A DNA stretch of 64,000 bases from NCBI GenBank assembly GCA_018434685.1, contig JAHDOV010000002.1, forward strand, positions 124,001 to 188,000. Direction: 5' to 3'. Position numbers and translations under genes: made by a program. Shown here piece by piece: positions 25,799 to 34,625 of this stretch; within the stretch, counting starts at the first letter, position 1, and each line of letters opens with the position of its first letter. The notes beneath the pieces are model-generated. The model did no database searches, was not told the DNA's origin, and was given only the letters and a program-made list of their open reading frames with translations. This stretch comes from Deltaproteobacteria bacterium. Lineage in GTDB: Bacteria > Desulfobacterota > Desulfomonilia > UBA1062.

Positions 25799-26890
25799 CT
25801 ATCTACCCCACGGGAAGAGCGCCTTGCGCATCAGGGAAACATCATGAACGAGCTGTCCACCCTGACCGGTAATATGAGACGTTAGTTGTGTTCTTTCATG
25901 GGGAATATTCCCGATTTGACATTTCCTGATACCAAACTTTTCCTTCATGATTTCAACGGCTTTACAGATCAAGACCTTCTCGATAACGTCTCGGTCTTTT
26001 TTCGCCTTTCTGTTTACCGCAATCTTGAAGATCTTCGCTTCGTCGATCTGCTCGAGCTTTTGTTGCACCTCTTCCCTGCTCAAGTAGAGAGCCTTTCGGC
26101 CTCCCTTTACCAGTAACGGATAAATATTTGGCCACCAATGGATGAATCCCAGGGCTTCCCCGTTCTTTTCAGCAAAAAGGATATAATCATCCTTATTGAG
26201 TAAATGGGGATATTCTGAATACCAGACCCTGGGCCATCCAAAGACATTTTGATACCAAAAGCCGGTATGACCAAAATCATACGGGCAGTTGTCGCTTGAG
26301 GACCACAGCTTATAGTAGCGTTGCCGATCTTCTTCATCTTCAGATCTATATTTGCGTATCCTGATCTCCTCAAAGAGATGTTCATTGACAAGATCATCCA
26401 CTTCCATCTCGTAACACTGCGTAGCCTTATGAAGAGTGTATCCTTTATTTTCAAGTATCTGCTGCCACTCAAGGGTATTATAGGTGTTGACCGCACAAGA
26501 GGTTGATGGGAAAAATATTCTCGAATTGATCTGCGTGTACACCTCCACTTCGATGGCGTTCACCCTTGCTCTTCTACCAAGGTCCTCTAACTCTTTGATC
26601 ATGTGAAAAATGAGTTTTTCATCCTCTCTTTTTTTATCAGGAAGCAGAAGAAGCCTGGTTACCCGGAGAAGCTTCATCTTTCGCCACCCACTTGCCGAGG
26701 CATAGGGAAAACAGTAAAAACTTGCAGCAGGAGTCCTTGTTTCTGCATCACATATGCAAAAACCCTGAATGCTCGATGGAAGAGGCAAGTCCAAGGGCAG
26801 ATAATAAGGATCTCTTTTGTAAACCCGATCGAATATGTGAAGGCAATCGGCGTCGATCCCGAATATCCGGTATTGTGGCGCGCTATACAA
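25799..26890 (-). CDS. GNAT-like acyltransferase paired with radical SAM enzyme
   Basis: A 363-residue protein of no certain family that has the layout of the two-lobed GNAT-like proteins: an N-terminal half beginning ...FDRVYKRDPYYLPLDLP and a C-terminal half containing GFIHWWPNIYPLLV and a Lys/Arg-rich KIAVNRKAKKDRDVIEK stretch. A longer frame begins 30 bases upstream with GTG, but GAGAGG lies 6 bases before the TTG at 26890, making that start more likely. It then overlaps the radical SAM stop by 8 bases, which suggests coupled translation and a joint pathway. Function not recognised. Confidence 0.6.
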   Translation of the reverse strand: MYSAPQYRIFGIDADCLHIFDRVYKRDPYYLPLDLPLPSSIQGFCICDAETRTPAASFYCFPYASASGWRKMKLLRVTRLLLLPDKKREDEKLIFHMIKELEDLGRRARVNAIEVEVYTQINSRIFFPSTSCAVNTYNTLEWQQILENKGYTLHKATQCYEMEVDDLVNEHLFEEIRIRKYRSEDEEDRQRYYKLWSSSDNCPYDFGHTGFWYQNVFGWPRVWYSEYPHLLNKDDYILFAEKNGEALGFIHWWPNIYPLLVKGGRKALYLSREEVQQKLEQIDEAKIFKIAVNRKAKKDRDVIEKVLICKAVEIMKEKFGIRKCQIGNIPHERTQLTSHITGQGGQLVHDVSLMRKALFPWGR

Positions 26891-28262
26891 ATTCCACCTC
26901 TCCCAAAATTCGGCTGGCACCTTTCAGGTAAAGAGCTTTCATTTCCTCAAACCCCTGGGTGTCGTTTCTGAAAATCCAATTGTCAGGAATGAGAGCGCCG
27001 TATTTCTTCATGAGAGGAGCATAGGCATCGCGCTGGACTGAGGAAAATATATCAAACTGCCTCAATTCCCGCCACCTGTCTCTTCTTTCCAGAAAATCCT
27101 TGTAGAGCAGAACTGCATCCGTATCAGGATACGGGGTCATGATCCACAGCTGTGTCTTTGCACCCAGTCTCCTGAGTTCACTCATCAGATCAAAGGTCGA
27201 ATCCACCTCTTCCTTGGTCTCCGTGGGGATGCCGATCATCGCTGATACGGTGGGAACCAGGCCCAAACCAACCTCCTGCGTGATAAGATCCTTGATGTAC
27301 TGGTTATCAACCCATGGGGGAAAGCCCTTGCGCAGAAGCTTGAGCAGACGCGGAGAGGCGCTTTCAATGCCATGGTATATCCCCTGACATCCTGCATCAC
27401 ACATGGCTTTCAAAAGCTCATGGTCAACCCGGTCAATCCGGGTCAGGCAGTCAAAGGGGATGGCCTCTTCTTTTAATAAGCCAAAAAGTTCCAGGGCCCA
27501 TTCACGATTCGCTGTTAGGTCATCATCTTCAAACCGTATGAAACCAACATCAAAGGTGTTCGTAATCCACTTGATCTCTTCAAGGATATTCCCTGGTGAT
27601 CGTCTTCGCTGATACCTCCACAGCTTATTAGCGGAACAGAAAATGCATTTGTAGGGACAGCCTCTGCTGGCAACGATGGAAAACACATACCTCCTGTTCA
27701 AGGGCTGATATCTCTGAATTGGCCCAAGGAGATGGTAGGCAGGGAATGGAATGTCGTCCAGATCTCTAATCATGGGTCTATCCGGCGTGTGATGGACGAT
27801 CCCATCTTTTCGGTAGGAAATGCCTTGGACATCGTCCAGGGATCTGTTGTTATCAAGGGCGCCAATAAGCTCGACGAGGGTTTCTTCTCCCTCTCCTCTG
27901 ACCACGATGTCTGCCGGGCATAACTTCATCATCTCTTCCGGTTGAAAGGATACGTGGACACCGCCCAATACAATCTTTACATCCGGATGTCTCTTCTTAT
28001 ACAGCCTCACGAATTCCAAACAGAAAAGCAGATGGACCGTCCAGCAGGTTATGCCCAGCACTTGAGGCTCTGTTTTCTCTACAAGCTCAACGGATCGTTT
28101 GAAGATACCGGTTGGTTCGATCAATTCGAGGTTGAGATCAACAATCCGGACATCATCAAAACCATTCTGAATCAGATTCGAAGCAAGGTAGGAAACACCC
28201 AAGGGGAAGAGTTTGCTGGGCGTGTAGAATTGCCAAGGCGGGTTAATGAGGGTTACGTTCAT
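26883..28262 (-). CDS. B12-binding-domain radical SAM protein
   Basis: A 459-residue radical SAM enzyme with an N-terminal cobalamin-binding domain (MNVTLINPPWQ start, VLGITCWTVH, VLGGVHVSFQP) and a C-terminal radical SAM domain with the cluster motif CPYKCIFCS (CxxxCxxC) near residue 217. Enzymes of this class catalyse methylation or other carbon-centred radical chemistry, often in natural-product or lipid pathways. An in-frame ATG 54 bases upstream is an alternative start; the chosen one matches the family's usual N-terminus. It overlaps the acyltransferase-like gene by 8 bases. Confidence 0.9.
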   Translation of the reverse strand: MNVTLINPPWQFYTPSKLFPLGVSYLASNLIQNGFDDVRIVDLNLELIEPTGIFKRSVELVEKTEPQVLGITCWTVHLLFCLEFVRLYKKRHPDVKIVLGGVHVSFQPEEMMKLCPADIVVRGEGEETLVELIGALDNNRSLDDVQGISYRKDGIVHHTPDRPMIRDLDDIPFPAYHLLGPIQRYQPLNRRYVFSIVASRGCPYKCIFCSANKLWRYQRRRSPGNILEEIKWITNTFDVGFIRFEDDDLTANREWALELFGLLKEEAIPFDCLTRIDRVDHELLKAMCDAGCQGIYHGIESASPRLLKLLRKGFPPWVDNQYIKDLITQEVGLGLVPTVSAMIGIPTETKEEVDSTFDLMSELRRLGAKTQLWIMTPYPDTDAVLLYKDFLERRDRWRELRQFDIFSSVQRDAYAPLMKKYGALIPDNWIFRNDTQGFEEMKALYLKGASRILGEVEFV

Positions 28263-28477
28263 ATAAGCATATATCCATTGATCTGGGTTTTCAGCATCTA
28301 TTAGTGTGAGATCCATAGTATAATAATCCCATGCACACGCTAATCAATATGATCCTGACCAGGGCCATTGCCTTCAATGAGATGGATCCAACAGTACTAC
28401 CCCCCTCATCTCGCGAGGAAAGGAAATCGTCCCGGAGTGTCTTTATCTGGGATTTTTTCTTGATAGCCTTTATTTAG

Positions 28478-28512
28478 AATGAGGACCTCAATACCTCGAT
28501 GAGGTCCTCATT
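28478..28512. terminator. Perfect 13-bp inverted repeat
   Basis: AATGAGGACCTCA and TGAGGTCCTCATT flank a 9-base loop in the 320-bp interval between the MFS transporter and the radical SAM gene. It is the likely end of the MFS transcript, though no U-tract follows in either direction. Confidence 0.5.
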
Positions 28513-28582
28513 CAAGGGGGATATTCTTTGGTAAAAAAAGCGGACAGAGGTTCGGCGCACAGAAAACGGCCCGCAAATTTCC

Positions 28583-29905
28583 CTATTCCCTTACGATGTT
28601 GACCAGCACAATCCCCAGAATCGTGCACCCGGCCAGCAACCCGAATACCAGGGGCCAGCTTTTTGTTGCTGTCAGAATGCCGCCGATAATCACCCCTTGA
28701 GCTCCTGCTCCCATGTAGTTAAAGAAGTTCAAGGTTCCGACACAGGTTCCCGCCATTTTTCTGCCCCCGAAGTCACAGGCCGTAGTAAAAAGAAGGCCGA
28801 CGGCACCAAGGACAAAGAACCCTCCCAGGACGAGCAGGCCGAACGCGAGCGGCAGACCCAATGTCTTCAAGCCGAAGGTTGCCAGGGTTACCATGATCAG
28901 GGTAAAGAGTACCATATAGATAGTGAGGGCCTGATATCTCTTGGCCTTGAAAAACTTGTCTGATATCCATCCCGCGATGATCGGGCCAAACATCATTCCC
29001 AGAGGCAATGCTATGGTGGCAATGGGGATCTTTTTCAGGTTGATGCCTGCAGTCTCGGCATAGAACAGAGGGATCCATGTCAGGAGACCGTATCTGCCCA
29101 TATACAGCATGAAGGATGCGACTGCCACGGCGACAAATTTCCAGTTACAAAGGAGCATTTTCCATGCTTTTACGCCAGCTATGTCACAGTCCTCTATGCA
29201 TTCAGCCTTGCCTGAAATCGAATCTGTCATTGTTTCGTTGTATCGCGGAAAGCCTGCATCTTCAGGTTTGTGCCGTGCCAGTACAAAGAAGGCAATGGTC
29301 AGCGGGAGCGTACAGAAAATAAGCGGATAGATAAACGCGGCCCTCCATCCGAACTTGGCCACTACCGTACCGGTAATCAGCCATACAAACACCGAGGCAA
29401 TCCCCATGGATGTTGCGAAGATACCTGTTGCAAGTCCTCTCTTGGCTTTCGGGTACCACTGAGTTATCATCATGTTCGTAGGGGCATATGCCTGGCCCTG
29501 TACGAACCCGTTGAGTGCCCATGGGAACAGCATCGCTCCAATATTTGAAAGACTTGCCACAATGATGTTCAGGATTGTTGTCCCGACACCGCCAATGGTG
29601 TTCATGACTCTGGCTCCGAAAACATCGCCAAACCGTCCGCTCATCAGTGTTCCAACCGCATAGGACCAGAACAGCACAGTTGCGCCTAATCCTGCCTGCA
29701 GCTTTGTGATACCGAGGTCTTTAATCATCCAGGGCATGCACATGCCCCAGTTCAGGCGGCCAAGGTAATAAAAACTGTACCAGAAAGCTACCAGAATGAC
29801 GACTCTCCACAATCTGTATCTGTCATACCTTAGCTGTTCGCTCTCTGACAGCCCGAGTCCTACAAATTCCGGAAATCTTTCTGCCATTTTTGGATTTATA
29901 TTCAT
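28583..29905 (-). CDS. MFS transporter, OPA/hexuronate-like
   Basis: A 440-residue transporter with about 12 transmembrane helices. Its N-terminal WYSFYYLGRLNWGMCMPWMIKDLGI and the helix 2-3 loop SGRFGDVFGARVM resemble the organophosphate/hexuronate-type MFS groups that import sugar phosphates or small organic acids. GAGG 8 bases before the ATG at 29905 sets the start; an in-frame GTG 9 bases further upstream overlaps that Shine-Dalgarno and is rejected. It is followed by the hairpin at 28478. The substrate is unknown. Confidence 0.88.
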   Translation of the reverse strand: MNINPKMAERFPEFVGLGLSESEQLRYDRYRLWRVVILVAFWYSFYYLGRLNWGMCMPWMIKDLGITKLQAGLGATVLFWSYAVGTLMSGRFGDVFGARVMNTIGGVGTTILNIIVASLSNIGAMLFPWALNGFVQGQAYAPTNMMITQWYPKAKRGLATGIFATSMGIASVFVWLITGTVVAKFGWRAAFIYPLIFCTLPLTIAFFVLARHKPEDAGFPRYNETMTDSISGKAECIEDCDIAGVKAWKMLLCNWKFVAVAVASFMLYMGRYGLLTWIPLFYAETAGINLKKIPIATIALPLGMMFGPIIAGWISDKFFKAKRYQALTIYMVLFTLIMVTLATFGLKTLGLPLAFGLLVLGGFFVLGAVGLLFTTACDFGGRKMAGTCVGTLNFFNYMGAGAQGVIIGGILTATKSWPLVFGLLAGCTILGIVLVNIVRE

Positions 29906-30042
29906 TCGTCTCACCTCTGCATTTTTAAAAGGAGGAAGTTCACAAAGAACGTTTTGTAGCGGCCCCCTATGAAAAGATAGATCCGAGGGGCAGCCTTATG
30001 GGCTACCCCATTTGAGATATAACCTGCCAAGGTTTTACCTCA

Positions 30043-30996
30043 TCAGACCGGAGACGGAACGCCCAGGCGTTTCGCGTAGTAGGGAATGGTCCGTTTCAAT
30101 CCCTCCACCAGGTCATATTTCGGCTCCCAATCCAGGGCCTCTTTTATCCTTGTGAGGTCCGCCTTGGTCTCCACCTTGGCCTCTCCTGTCCTCAGGGGCA
30201 CATATTTGATCTCGGATTTGCTGCCTGTGAGTTCTATAATGAGTTCCGCGACCTTCTTGACCTGTGTGGATACACCTGTCCCGACATCCATGATCTCGCC
30301 TATGGCTTTGTCGCAGGGAGCCTTCATGCACGCATCCACGATATCATCGATAAAGACGAAGTCTGAAGCCTGTTCACCGTCACCCATTACCGGCAGAGGT
30401 TCGTTCATAAGGGCGGCCTCGATAAATGTCGCCATCATCTTTCTCCCTTCGCCGGGCTTATATGAATTCGCCTCCAGAATAGCCCGCTCTCTTGGCCCGT
30501 AGCAATTCTGAATATTAAGGCCGATAGTGGGGAGTCCGTAGATCTGGTTGTGCATCCGGGTGAATTGAGTCCCGGCTGTTTTGGTAATGATGTACGGCGT
30601 CATCCAGACCGAAAGGGCCGGTCTCGGTGGATAAATATAATACTTTACGCCTGCATCCAGGGCAGCCTGACAGGCGTTGATCGTACCGATGACGTTGACC
30701 TCCGTAGTTATGACCTCCTGCTTGAAGCGGGAACTCGTCCCCATGAGGGCGGCAAAATGATAGAATACTTCTGCACCCGTGGCGACCTCCGCCATTGCCT
30801 TTGGATCCCGGATATCACCTTCAACAAACCTGACGTTCTCCTTCTCCTCAATGAGTTTTTGGGTTTCTTCGTACATGGCGTGTTGCTGCTGGTTGTCGAA
30901 TATAACAACCTCGTTGCCTATCTCCGCGTATCTCTCGGCTACATTAGACATAATGAGGCCTGTTCCACCGGTAAGCACAACTTTTCCCTGTATCAT
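30043..30996 (-). CDS. NAD-dependent epimerase/dehydratase (extended SDR), variant glycine motif
   Basis: A 317-residue extended short-chain dehydrogenase related to UDP-glucose 4-epimerase. The nucleotide-binding motif is GGTGLIM near residue 9; the usual third glycine of GxxGxxG is a Met. The catalytic YxxxK is present as YIITK near residue 135. FYHFAALMG and NIQNCYGPRERAI are typical family blocks. AAGGGG lies 8 bases before the ATG. Upstream lies a sequence block that is duplicated before the sulfite-reductase-like gene. The substrate is unknown; a sugar nucleotide is only one possibility. Confidence 0.85.
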   Translation of the reverse strand: MIQGKVVLTGGTGLIMSNVAERYAEIGNEVVIFDNQQQHAMYEETQKLIEEKENVRFVEGDIRDPKAMAEVATGAEVFYHFAALMGTSSRFKQEVITTEVNVIGTINACQAALDAGVKYYIYPPRPALSVWMTPYIITKTAGTQFTRMHNQIYGLPTIGLNIQNCYGPRERAILEANSYKPGEGRKMMATFIEAALMNEPLPVMGDGEQASDFVFIDDIVDACMKAPCDKAIGEIMDVGTGVSTQVKKVAELIIELTGSKSEIKYVPLRTGEAKVETKADLTRIKEALDWEPKYDLVEGLKRTIPYYAKRLGVPSPV

Positions 30997-31353
30997 AACG
31001 ATAACCCCTTTCTAGATTCTCTATTTTTGAGTTGGAAGTCTTCCACTCCTTAAAGTGTAACGACGACATAAAACAAAGGCAAAGCAATAATATTTTAAAA
31101 ACTATAATAAATTTTTATAGCAGTTGGTCTCTTCAGAAAAAAAGCTCCTGTTGTATAAGGATCTTTCTCCCGGTGTATTCGCTACAAAGACCTGTGGGAT
31201 TTCAGGCACCGAAGGACATAGGTTAAAGCATGTACTTAATTCGACATTAGTTGAGCTTAAAAGAAGTTTCAGTTCAAACCCATTGTCATGATCGTCTCCT
31301 CATTGCAGGTATATAATCATGACGTTATATTGCTTTTGTTTTAAACAACCCTT
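30997..31353. other. Gene-free low-GC stretch with a regulatory block
   Basis: No gene found. It holds the first copy of the duplicated element at about 31060-31120 and AT-rich sequence beyond. Confidence 0.4.
31060..31120. repeat. Copy 1 of a duplicated regulatory element
   Basis: Contains CAAAGGCAAAGCAAT (31074-31088) followed by an AT-rich tail with ACTATAAT. It matches, with substitutions, the block at 32845-32905. Both precede minus-strand genes, so they may be a shared promoter or operator. Confidence 0.5.
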
Positions 31354-31485
31354 TTAGACAAGACCCATGTGGAACGCTTCCCAATAACGCTCAAAACGGC
31401 GACAGTCATATTTTAGCTGTGATAATCCATGAACACCTTGCCTGACTAATGACTCGAGAATTTCTCTTCTGTCTAATCTAATCAT
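31354..31485 (-). CDS. Small hypothetical protein, 43 residues
   Basis: An uninterrupted 43-codon frame, MIRLDRREILESLVRQ then a charged helical stretch ending in WEAFHMGLV. It begins about 30 bases after the 82-residue gene and runs the same way. The Shine-Dalgarno is weak. Composition looks like a small helical protein; it may be translated with the neighbouring gene. No family recognised. Confidence 0.4.
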   Translation of the reverse strand: MIRLDRREILESLVRQGVHGLSQLKYDCRRFERYWEAFHMGLV

Positions 31486-31513
31486 CTCTTTATCCGTTGA
31501 TGCATTTATATAA

Positions 31514-31762
31514 TCATGTGATCATGGTCTGCCAGAAAATCTTGTTCTTGATCCCACGGCTCAATTTGATGTATTTCCTGCGCGCCATGTCTGTGGAGGC
31601 ATAAAGCTCTCCCGGCCTGAGCACGACATGACGAGCGCAACGTGGATTCGGACATGTTCCCTTAAAGTTGTCTTCGTCCAGCCTGTGCAACTGTACAAAA
31701 TATTTGGCGTTACACGCTGTATGCTCATAGAAGGCACCATCTATTCCTTTCATCACAGCCAT
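31514..31762 (-). CDS. Small cysteine-containing protein
   Basis: An 82-residue protein with a strong AGGAGG 5-6 bases before the ATG. Cysteines and histidines (HTAC, CPNPRCARH) suggest a small metal site. It lies 85 bases downstream of the sulfite-reductase-like gene in the same direction and is probably co-transcribed with it. Function unknown. Confidence 0.7.
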   Translation of the reverse strand: MAVMKGIDGAFYEHTACNAKYFVQLHRLDEDNFKGTCPNPRCARHVVLRPGELYASTDMARRKYIKLSRGIKNKIFWQTMIT

Positions 31763-31847
31763 GATTCCTCCTCCTTTTAAAAATCCCTATCGATTCGTGT
31801 ATCAGCGTGACCATGTTTGCAACTGCCTGCCCAAAAACAGAATGGGT

Positions 31848-32720
31848 TCATGTAGTTCTTTGGCTGTACAGATTCATCAAGGCAGCTTCTGCGCTTTCGA
31901 TGCCAATCCTATTGATGGTCTCTCCGAATCTTTCACCGGGTTTCGCATTATTTTCGTAAAAGGCTATAATTATATTGGTAACTACCATAGCTTCTCCTAT
32001 GGATAGTATCTCCCCTACACGTTCTCCAATTCTGTATTTTTTGCCGAACTTGCCGCCTATGAACAGGATAACACCTTGCTTTTTTTTTGTGATAGCTTTT
32101 ACCGGACAGTTGTTTATACATTTACCGCAATGAATGCACTTGGCATCATTGATACGAATCTTAGCGTCTACTTTTTCAATCGCTACGGAGGGACAGATAT
32201 CTATACATGCAAAACATCCCTCACACAGACTTTCTTCAAGCTGCGGCATGCATTGTCCCATAAAACCAAGGTCATTTAACTGTACTTTCGCACAATTATT
32301 GGGACAACCGGCAATCCCCATTTTAAACTTAGACGGGAGCTTCTTTCCAAAATAATCTGCATCCAGCATACTGCAAAGTCTTTGGGTATTTATCAGACCA
32401 TGGGTACATATTGTGCCTTTACACGCCACAATTGCTCGAACAGTAGGGCCGGTCCCGCCAGGTTTAAGATCAATTTTTTCCACCGCATCCTTTACTTTTT
32501 CAAGGTCTTCCATTTTTACCCAGGGAATTTCGATGCCCAAACGTGTGGTAAGGCCGACATAGCCTCGTGCATATTTATTTGCGACATCAGATAATCCAAG
32601 CATCTGCTCAGCGGTAATATTTCCTGCCAGAATTTTAAGACGGATGGTAAAATATTCTCCTTCCTGCTGTTTTATAAACCCTTGCTTTTTTAATTGGTCC
32701 AGATCGACTTTAGGCATCAT
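31848..32720 (-). CDS. Sulfite/nitrite-reductase-like ferredoxin protein
   Basis: A 290-residue protein of the nitrite/sulfite-reductase-like family, closest in layout to AsrC or the small siroheme reductases. An N-terminal ferredoxin-like half domain (residues 1-70) leads into CKGTIC and GCPNNC, the region that binds siroheme-linked [4Fe-4S]. The first pair is C-x4-C, one residue shorter than the usual C-x5-C. Two 4Fe-4S ferredoxin motifs follow: CEGCFACIDICP and CIHCGKCINNCP. AAGGAG 6 bases before the ATG supports the start. No partner subunits AsrA/B are nearby, so it may act with an unlinked electron donor. Confidence 0.83.
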   Translation of the reverse strand: MMPKVDLDQLKKQGFIKQQEGEYFTIRLKILAGNITAEQMLGLSDVANKYARGYVGLTTRLGIEIPWVKMEDLEKVKDAVEKIDLKPGGTGPTVRAIVACKGTICTHGLINTQRLCSMLDADYFGKKLPSKFKMGIAGCPNNCAKVQLNDLGFMGQCMPQLEESLCEGCFACIDICPSVAIEKVDAKIRINDAKCIHCGKCINNCPVKAITKKKQGVILFIGGKFGKKYRIGERVGEILSIGEAMVVTNIIIAFYENNAKPGERFGETINRIGIESAEAALMNLYSQRTT

Positions 32721-32844
32721 GCTATTCTCCTTGCTATAAATAATGATTCTCTACACAAGTTCCCTTATGATATCGTCTCGTATCTTAGGTAAGCGCCACG
32801 ATTGTATTGCTGAGCCCAGTATCGATACGTCCAGTTTGAACGTA

Positions 32845-32905
32845 AAGGAGATATAACGCATAGGCAAAACAATAAATTTTTATTAAGTATAATGATATTT
32901 TATAA
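32845..32905. repeat. Copy 2 of a duplicated regulatory element
   Basis: Contains CATAGGCAAAACAAT (32859-32873), then an AT-rich tail with GTATAATG. Similar to 31060-31120. It lies upstream of the sulfite-reductase-like gene. Confidence 0.5.
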
Positions 32906-33057
32906 TTTCAGGGTCTTTAAGACACTCCAGGTGCTTTTGAATCTCCTTTGGATAGCTGCCCCTTTTGAACAATTCTTCCTGCTCGGCAACAATACGCTTA
33001 CATAGAGTGCTTGTATTTAGGGCATATCAAGGTTTTGTATCGCACGTAATCTGTCAC
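32883..33057 (-). pseudogene. Frameshifted small zinc-ribbon-like gene
   Basis: Two overlapping frames together look like one small protein. The first begins with GTG at 33057 and contains TLICPKYKHSM before a stop at 32998. The second, in the -1 frame, has LCKRIVAEQEELFKRGSYP and ends KDPEIIKYHYT at 32883. A single frameshift would join them as a CPKYKHS-C-type small protein of about 57 residues. It could be a decayed gene, a sequencing error, or a recoding event; no slippery heptamer is evident. Confidence 0.45.
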
Positions 33058-33329
33058 GATCTCTTTTCTGCAGAAAAATCGACAGCCGTTCACTGCATGC
33101 ATTATCTCCGGGATCATCAACGGGCATTGTATAAACAGATTCAACTATCTGCATGAGATCCGCTTTTGATTTTCATCAAAGACCGTCCTTGTGCTCGTGC
33201 TATTTTCAATCGCGGTGGATAAATTATGTTTTCGAAACATATTCTATAAAAACAGACCTTACGGCGGACCATCCCGAAAATATATTTGTCTGGAAATATT
33301 AAAAAAGAGTCAAAAAGAAATGTGGTGCC

Positions 33330-34457
33330 CTAAGTATTCTTTCCCCCGTAGATGAACCACGTAATGGGCATCCTGAGACTCACCGGCAATGGATATGAAT
33401 CCACATACCCCACCTTCAGGATAAACTGGACTGGCATCTTCATACCGAGTTCCTGAGATATCTGGAATCTCCAGGGTTCTTCCTCCAAGGCCTGGGTCAT
33501 GGGATACAGGGCGATCATCCTTTCCCTCACCCCGAGAAACATCTTTTCAAAGCGTCTCCCGGTCTCGATCAGGGATGCCGTCTGCGAGTCGTCACTGGAG
33601 ATGGCAATCCATCCTGCCCCTCCCGTTACCCGTTGTGCGATCATATCCAGGGTCGTTTGGCGAAAGCTCTCCTTCATTACGGTCTGCACGCTGTAAAAGT
33701 GACGCACATACCAGTTGGCAAGACCGTGTATCTCCATGCCCGCAGGGGTCAGCCCGGTGCGGAATTTCCGTGCATCACGGTCGGACCACCTGATCCAGTC
33801 TGCCAGTTCCTCCTGCGCAGCATCCCGATATGCCTGCTTGCGATTGGCTTCCATCGTAGCCCCGGCAATCAGGTCCGCTTCGCGAGAGCCGACAGGGAAA
33901 TAACGAACATATTTCGTAAATGCTTTGAGATAGTTACGGTCTTCAGGACTGAGTTCCTCAGTGAGATACGAACTTCTCACGGTTCTTCTCGACGTTATCC
34001 TCTCCAGGGGATACTCCTGCCTCTGTGACTTTTCAAGCCTGACATCGAGCAGTCTGGTATCTTTCGGGTCTCTTGCAATGACCTTGTATGACACCCTGTA
34101 TCCATAATACCCGGCTGCGGTAATGAGATTTTCGAGGAAGGCTCCTATGGACAGGAGAAGTTCCCGGTTGTCAGGGTCCACTGCCGGCAGCCACCTGTCC
34201 CTGTCGGATCCAATGATAAACCGGTGGGGTTCATGGACCGTGATTGTCCAAGGCTGGGCGTTGTGCCCGCTGGGTGCAAGCGATGCCAGGTGAAGGATCA
34301 GAATCTCATCATCACTGAGAGAATCTCCAAGAAATTGACGCTCTGAGGGCAGGGAGAACTGCCTTCTCACTTCGCCGGAACAGCCTGTCATCAGGGGCAT
34401 AAGAGATGCCCCGGCCAGACAAGTACCGGTTCTTACCAGAAATTCCCGCCTGTTCAT
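33330..34457 (-). CDS. Acg-family FMN-binding nitroreductase-like protein, exported
   Basis: A 375-residue protein with a Tat-type signal: NRREFLVRTGTCLAGASL, followed by a Cys at residue 25 (LMTGC) that also forms a possible lipobox. The rest resembles the Acg family of FMN-binding nitroreductase relatives: LHLASLAPSGHNAQPW near residue 55, the family's key conserved block, then PAVDPDNRELLLSIGAFLENL. It is probably exported folded, with flavin, and anchored at the periplasmic face. GAGG and AGGTGG lie 8-12 bases before the ATG. Physiological role unknown. Confidence 0.85.
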   Translation of the reverse strand: MNRREFLVRTGTCLAGASLMPLMTGCSGEVRRQFSLPSERQFLGDSLSDDEILILHLASLAPSGHNAQPWTITVHEPHRFIIGSDRDRWLPAVDPDNRELLLSIGAFLENLITAAGYYGYRVSYKVIARDPKDTRLLDVRLEKSQRQEYPLERITSRRTVRSSYLTEELSPEDRNYLKAFTKYVRYFPVGSREADLIAGATMEANRKQAYRDAAQEELADWIRWSDRDARKFRTGLTPAGMEIHGLANWYVRHFYSVQTVMKESFRQTTLDMIAQRVTGGAGWIAISSDDSQTASLIETGRRFEKMFLGVRERMIALYPMTQALEEEPWRFQISQELGMKMPVQFILKVGYVDSYPLPVSLRMPITWFIYGGKNT

Positions 34458-34625
34458 GGCTTTTTTCCACCTCTTCCCCGTCGATTCGTATGATAGTGCA
34501 CACAGTCGACATCGTCCTTACCAACGGTGACGCCTTAAAGGAGAGTCTACCACGCTTGTGCAGGAAAATTAAGGGGGTTGAAGAGAAAGTAAAGGCCGGA
34601 TCGCTCACAGCTGCATCCCGGTGCC

